Positions 61,801-64,000 of a stretch of 64,000 nucleotides of DNA are shown piece by piece; position 1 is the first letter of the stretch; each line of letters starts with the position of its first letter. The position numbers and the translations under genes are program-made. This stretch comes from Novosphingobium ovatum (GTDB taxonomy: Bacteria; Pseudomonadota; Alphaproteobacteria; Sphingomonadales; Sphingomonadaceae). The notes below the pieces were generated by a model. The model was not told where the DNA came from, did no database searches, and saw nothing but the letters and a program-made list of their open reading frames with translations. The stretch lies in NCBI RefSeq assembly GCF_009909235.1, contig NZ_JAAAPO010000007.1:62001-126000 (forward strand). Direction: 5' to 3'.

Positions 61801-62051
61801 CGGGCATGTTGCCGGCGGCGCTGTCGATTTCGGGCGACGCGGCGTTTCGCAAGCCGATGGGCACGATGGTGATCGGGGGGCTTTGCCTTTCGACACTGTT
61901 GACGCTGGTGATCGTGCCGGCCGCGTTCAGTCTGGCCGATGGGTTTGAACGGCGCATCGGGCCGATCCTGCGGCGCAAGCTGTTGACCTTCGAACCCCAC
62001 CACGCCGAAGACGAGCGCGCCCGCGCCGACGGGGCGCAACCGGCCGAGTAA
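58860..62051 (+). CDS. RND efflux pump inner membrane transporter (HAE1 family)
   Basis: A 1063-residue AcrB-like proton-driven exporter. Twelve membrane helices with large periplasmic loops; the proton-relay aspartates are in GVLVDDAIVEIENI and the family signature IVAKNSILLIDFA lies near residue 940. Between helices 6 and 7 is an insertion (about residues 500-545: GSAEHGGGRMMDVYL through LARLRDHRVW) slightly longer than usual. Substrate unknown. It has no linked outer-membrane gene; the TolC at 49.7 kb is a candidate partner. Confidence 0.94.
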   Translation: MDFRNLSAWSIRNPVVPIVLFVALMLLGMVSFSRMEVQDQPDIEFPMVIVSISQPGAAPTEIETQITQRVEAAVRTISGVSSISSTASEGNSQTIVEFQLGEDINAAVNEVKNAVDQARGNLPDGILEPQVFKVNTSSEPIAYFAVNASDMTMEQLSWFVDDTVARNILNIDGVASVNRGGGVSREILVTLDPARMQAFGVTAPQVNQALRALNTNAAGGRAEIGGTRQSLRVLGNASSAFELSQTEISLGNRAIKLADIATVKDSYGEVTSLGKIDGRQVVTFGISRARGASDVSVYDGVQAELKRLEAAHPEVHFTELFTSVTYTKKQYESSISSMVEGAILAVVVVFFFLRDWRATIVSAIAIPLSAIPTFWCMSAWFGFTLNTMSLLALGLVAGVLVDDAIVEIENIVRHMRMGKTAYQAAIDAADEIGLAVVATTCSIAAVFLPVGLMPGVAGAFFKNFGLTVVVSVLMSLAVARMITPMVAAYFLKSHGSAEHGGGRMMDVYLRVLHWSLDVSGARAWRARVLAEKGRLSWWDRLLARLRDHRVWMIGVAAGSFALTIVLFAMMPSNMFPDQNANFSQVRVEMVPGTTIEQTAIVTNKVRHLVMSVPEVDKVLERINEGNGRVMIMFKKDRKRTSTAIERDITALLQQVPDARLTIQAAGPGRGSSTGRGIEVMLSSSDPVALDRAASDLVEQMKTLPEVVAPRISGDLRRPEVVITPRMDLAASLGVTTTSLSQAIRIATMGEIDQNAAKFSLSDRQVPIRVRFPVEARRDLSNLANLPVPIASGGSVPLSRVADISFGSGPSSIQRYNQERRVFIGADLARGVVKSDADTKINNLPIMKNLPAGVSRTAFGEGKWQQEMITNLAFAVPAGIGLVFAVLVLLYHRVVSPLVNMGSLFLAPLGGLLALLITGQNISMAVYIGTLMLFGIVAKNSILLIDFAIEEMSRGVAKFEAIIEAGHKRAQPIVMTTVAMTAGMLPAALSISGDAAFRKPMGTMVIGGLCLSTLLTLVIVPAAFSLADGFERRIGPILRRKLLTFEPHHAEDERARADGAQPAE

Positions 62052-62055
62052 GGTC

Positions 62056-63273
62056 TTGGCGCGCCAGAGCCTCCGTTCCGCCCGCCATTTGGCCACCGGT
62101 TTGCTGGTGGCGATGGCGGGCCTTTACGGGCTGGCGCGCTGGCTGGACGTCCCCGCCTTGCGCGCCTTTGCCGAGGCGGCGATGGTGGGCGGGCTGGCCG
62201 ACTGGTTTGCCGTCACGGCGCTGTTCCGCCGCCCGCTGGGCCTGCCGATCCCGCATACCGCCATCATCCCCACCAACAAGGACCGCATCGCCGACGCGCT
62301 GGCCGATTTCCTGCGCGCCCATTTCCTGACGCCGCAAGTGGTGACGCGGCGGATGCAGGGGGTGGATGTGGCAGGCGCCATGGGCCGCTTTCTGGCGGAA
62401 CCGCGCGCGGGCGGCGCGGCGGCCTTGCGTCAGGGGGCGGCCGGGCTGATCACCGATCTGTTGCATTCGGTGCCGGGCGATGATCTGGGCCGGGTGCTGG
62501 CACGCGGGATTCAGGGGCAATTGGCGCGGATTGATCTGGCGCCCTTGCTGGGTCAGGCGTTGCAGGCCGCGATGGACAATGGCCGCCACCGCCCGCTGAT
62601 CGACGCCTTGCTGCACAAGACCGGGACTCTGCTGGAAAGCAACGAGGACATCCTGCGCGCCGCCATCCAGCAACGCGCCAGCAGCCTGTTGCGCTGGACG
62701 GGGCTGGACGAAACGCTGGCCAATGGCATTCTGGACGGGCTGTACCGCCTGTTGGCCGAATGTATCGTCAATCCCGATCACCCCTTGCGCGCCCGCGCCG
62801 AAAGCGCGCTGGCGCAATTGGCGCAGGACCTGCGGCATGATCCCGCGACCAAGGCGCGGGTGGCCCAGATGCGCGATGCCCTGCTGGCCAGTCCGGCGAT
62901 GCAGGGCTGGCTGGAGGGCGCATGGGACCGGTTGCGCGCCGCGCTGGTGGCCGGTCTGAACGATCCACAGGCGCTGTTGCAGGGGCGGATGGGGCAGGCG
63001 CTGGCCGAATTTGGCGCGGGGCTGCAAACCGATGCGCGGTTGCGGGCGCGGGCCAATCGCTATGTCCGGCGGCTGGTGGCGGCGCTGGCGGCGCGGCATG
63101 GCGCGGGGATGGTGACGCTGGTGTCGGCCACGGTCCGCCGCTGGGACGCGCATACCGTGGCCAACCGGATCGAAAACGCTGTGGGGCGCGATCTGCAATT
63201 CATCCGCGTCAATGGCACGCTGGTGGGGGGGCTGGTGGGACTGGCGCTGCATCTGCTGGGGCAGATTCTTTAG
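62056..63273 (+). CDS. DUF445 domain (YjiN-like) membrane protein
   Basis: A 405-residue DUF445 protein: an N-terminal membrane helix (HLATGLLVAMAGLYGLA), the family signature FAEAAMVGGLADWFAVTALFRRPLGLPIPHTAIIPTNKDRI split across residues 41-77, an Ala-rich helical middle, and a C-terminal helix. Function unknown. The start is TTG at 62056, four bases after the transporter stop; AAGG is very close, so the start is not certain, but the N-terminus matches the family. Confidence 0.85.
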   Translation: MARQSLRSARHLATGLLVAMAGLYGLARWLDVPALRAFAEAAMVGGLADWFAVTALFRRPLGLPIPHTAIIPTNKDRIADALADFLRAHFLTPQVVTRRMQGVDVAGAMGRFLAEPRAGGAAALRQGAAGLITDLLHSVPGDDLGRVLARGIQGQLARIDLAPLLGQALQAAMDNGRHRPLIDALLHKTGTLLESNEDILRAAIQQRASSLLRWTGLDETLANGILDGLYRLLAECIVNPDHPLRARAESALAQLAQDLRHDPATKARVAQMRDALLASPAMQGWLEGAWDRLRAALVAGLNDPQALLQGRMGQALAEFGAGLQTDARLRARANRYVRRLVAALAARHGAGMVTLVSATVRRWDAHTVANRIENAVGRDLQFIRVNGTLVGGLVGLALHLLGQIL

Positions 63274-63306
63274 GGGCAGCGCCCCCGCTCCGGCGCGGCA
63301 TCTCTC

Positions 63307-63312
63307 TATAAT
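63307..63312 (+). promoter_or_regulatory. Candidate -10 element upstream of 63319
   Basis: TATAAT, exact -10 consensus, lies only seven bases before the ATG at 63319. If used, transcription would start at or just past the ATG, so it is either a leaderless promoter or coincidence. Confidence 0.3.
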
Positions 63313-63318
63313 AAGGGT

Positions 63319-63738
63319 ATGTCTCCGTCCAAGCCGCCCTTTGATGACAAAAAGCCGCCCGTGCCGCGCAAGCCGCGCCGCAATGGGCGTGAACGCGACG
63401 ATGCCCAGACCACCGCCGCGCTGGAGGCGGCTGCGGCTGCGACCCGCTGTGATTGCGCCTTCCGCTGCACTGCTTTGCTGGCGGCGCAGTGCCTCTATCG
63501 CAAGACGCTGGATATGCTCAGCCGTGCCGATATCGACGCCGAGCAGAATCCATCGCAATTGCTGCCGCCATTGGCGCAGTTGGTCGCGCGGCTGAAATCG
63601 GGCGATGGGCACCTGCTGGCCGCCGAATTTGCCGTGGCGCTGCGCGATGGCGACACGGACGAGATGCTGGATGCCTGCCATCGCATCATTGATCTGACCA
63701 CCCGCATTGAAGAAGAGCAGGAAAAACGCCCGCATTAG
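63319..63738 (+). CDS. Unknown small protein with a cysteine cluster
   Basis: A 139-residue protein with no family that I recognise. A basic, Pro/Lys/Arg-rich N-terminus (residues 1-30) is followed by an Ala-rich helix carrying CDCAFRCTALLAAQC (C-x-C-x3-C-x7-C), which could bind a metal or form disulfides. A helical C-terminus ends in a charged EEEQEK tail. The ATG has AAGGG three to seven bases upstream. It stands alone after the DUF445 gene. Confidence 0.6.
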   Translation: MSPSKPPFDDKKPPVPRKPRRNGRERDDAQTTAALEAAAAATRCDCAFRCTALLAAQCLYRKTLDMLSRADIDAEQNPSQLLPPLAQLVARLKSGDGHLLAAEFAVALRDGDTDEMLDACHRIIDLTTRIEEEQEKRPH

Positions 63739-63951
63739 AGCCTTTGCCGTCCAAGCCGAGGCGAAGGGAAATGCGAGGCGCAAGCGCCGCAAGGGCGTAT
63801 CGCGCGTTTCGATCCGAATTGGCCGCCATACGCGCCCGTCTTAGGGAGATGTGCGCAGCAGGGCGGCGGCGGATGGTTTACGCGCTGTCAGCTATTTTCC
63901 GTCCCAGCCCGGATGGGGGCCGTTTTGCCCGCCGGTCGTGGGAATGTCGTC
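63739..63951. other. Right-end non-coding stretch
   Basis: 213 bases before the partial gene at the edge. I see no terminator, RNA gene or recognisable regulatory site; a loosely repeated GCGAAGG/GCGAGGCGCAAGCGCC portion is present near 63760-63790. Confidence 0.35.
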
Positions 63952-64000
63952 ATGTCCAAAGCCAGCCAAGCATTGGAAAACGAGGTCGCCGCGCTGATCG
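63952..64000 (+). CDS. Possible 5' fragment of a gene cut by the window edge
   Basis: An ATG at 63952 with GGGA about eight bases upstream opens a frame MSKASQALENEVAALI that runs off the edge. Only 16 codons are visible, too few to assign. Confidence 0.3.
   Translation, partial: MSKASQALENEVAALI

Noticed and set aside
59100..62096. A 998-codon open frame on the minus strand
   Set aside because: Antisense shadow of the RND transporter, with the same His/Arg/Gln-rich composition and no motif.

Overview
This 64 kb window is a high-GC alphaproteobacterial chromosome segment. Gene content and protein wording fit the Sphingomonadales, probably Sphingomonadaceae (Novosphingobium/Sphingomonas-like). 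Family-level placement is inference from protein recognition; no search was run. I see no insertion sequence, prophage, CRISPR array, rRNA or tRNA. The window is almost entirely ordinary core genes, and I found no defence island or obvious new multi-gene system.

The most important reading is that the window contains the predicted chromosome replication origin. Between hemE (minus strand, ends 36525) and the divergent DUF299 kinase regulator gene (plus strand, starts 36844) lies a non-coding region with an AT-rich tract, a cluster of near-consensus DnaA boxes and four GANTC methylation sites. The flanks are those of Caulobacter Cori. On the left, reading away from oriC, are hemE, hemJ, rho, mnmE, mnmG, rsmG, parA and parB. 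On the right are the DUF299 gene, maf, aroE, coaE and dnaQ. Both arms are transcribed away from the origin. Five parS-like ParB sites lie inside or between rsmG, mnmG and mnmE, and a weaker sixth lies 7 kb to the right of oriC.

Layout, left to right: 0-2.5 kb, proA-nadD-rsfS operon (minus). 2.8-4.3 kb, M23 endopeptidase overlapping a bactofilin gene. 4.4-7.2 kb, clpA and a DUF1192 protein (minus). 7.3-11.1 kb, quinone oxidoreductase, GST, the DUF1013/TrcR cell-cycle regulator, a truncated haemoglobin behind an FNR-like box, and a DUF1275 membrane protein. 11.1-13.5 kb, hemB-GNAT-gamma carbonic anhydrase-DUF167 (minus, overlapping). 13.6-19.8 kb, M23 peptidase divergent from a Suv3-like helicase, then an S4-domain protein, ferredoxin FdxA and CarD. 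19.9-26.9 kb, DUF2807 lipoprotein, TsaC/Sua5, acyl-CoA dehydrogenase, DUF815 ATPase, sorbosone-dehydrogenase-like protein, free-Met-sulfoxide reductase and a small secreted protein. 27-43.6 kb, the origin region, followed on the right by hpf, ptsN, a thioesterase, DUF1491 and a SleB-like hydrolase. 43.8-51.8 kb, mainly minus strand: xthA, erpA, CBS protein, ferredoxin, thioesterase, S9 peptidase, PopZ, TolC, Pcm. 52.2-64 kb: class I fumarase, small membrane proteins, phosphoesterase, mnmA, SciP, an RND efflux pair, DUF445 and an unknown Cys-containing protein.

Functionally, the window gathers an unusual share of the alphaproteobacterial cell-cycle and polarity machinery near the origin: ParA, ParB, parS, PopZ, SciP, TrcR, CarD and a bactofilin. 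Start sites were revised where a downstream start had a better ribosome binding site, an operon overlap or the family-typical N-terminus; the reasons are given per gene.
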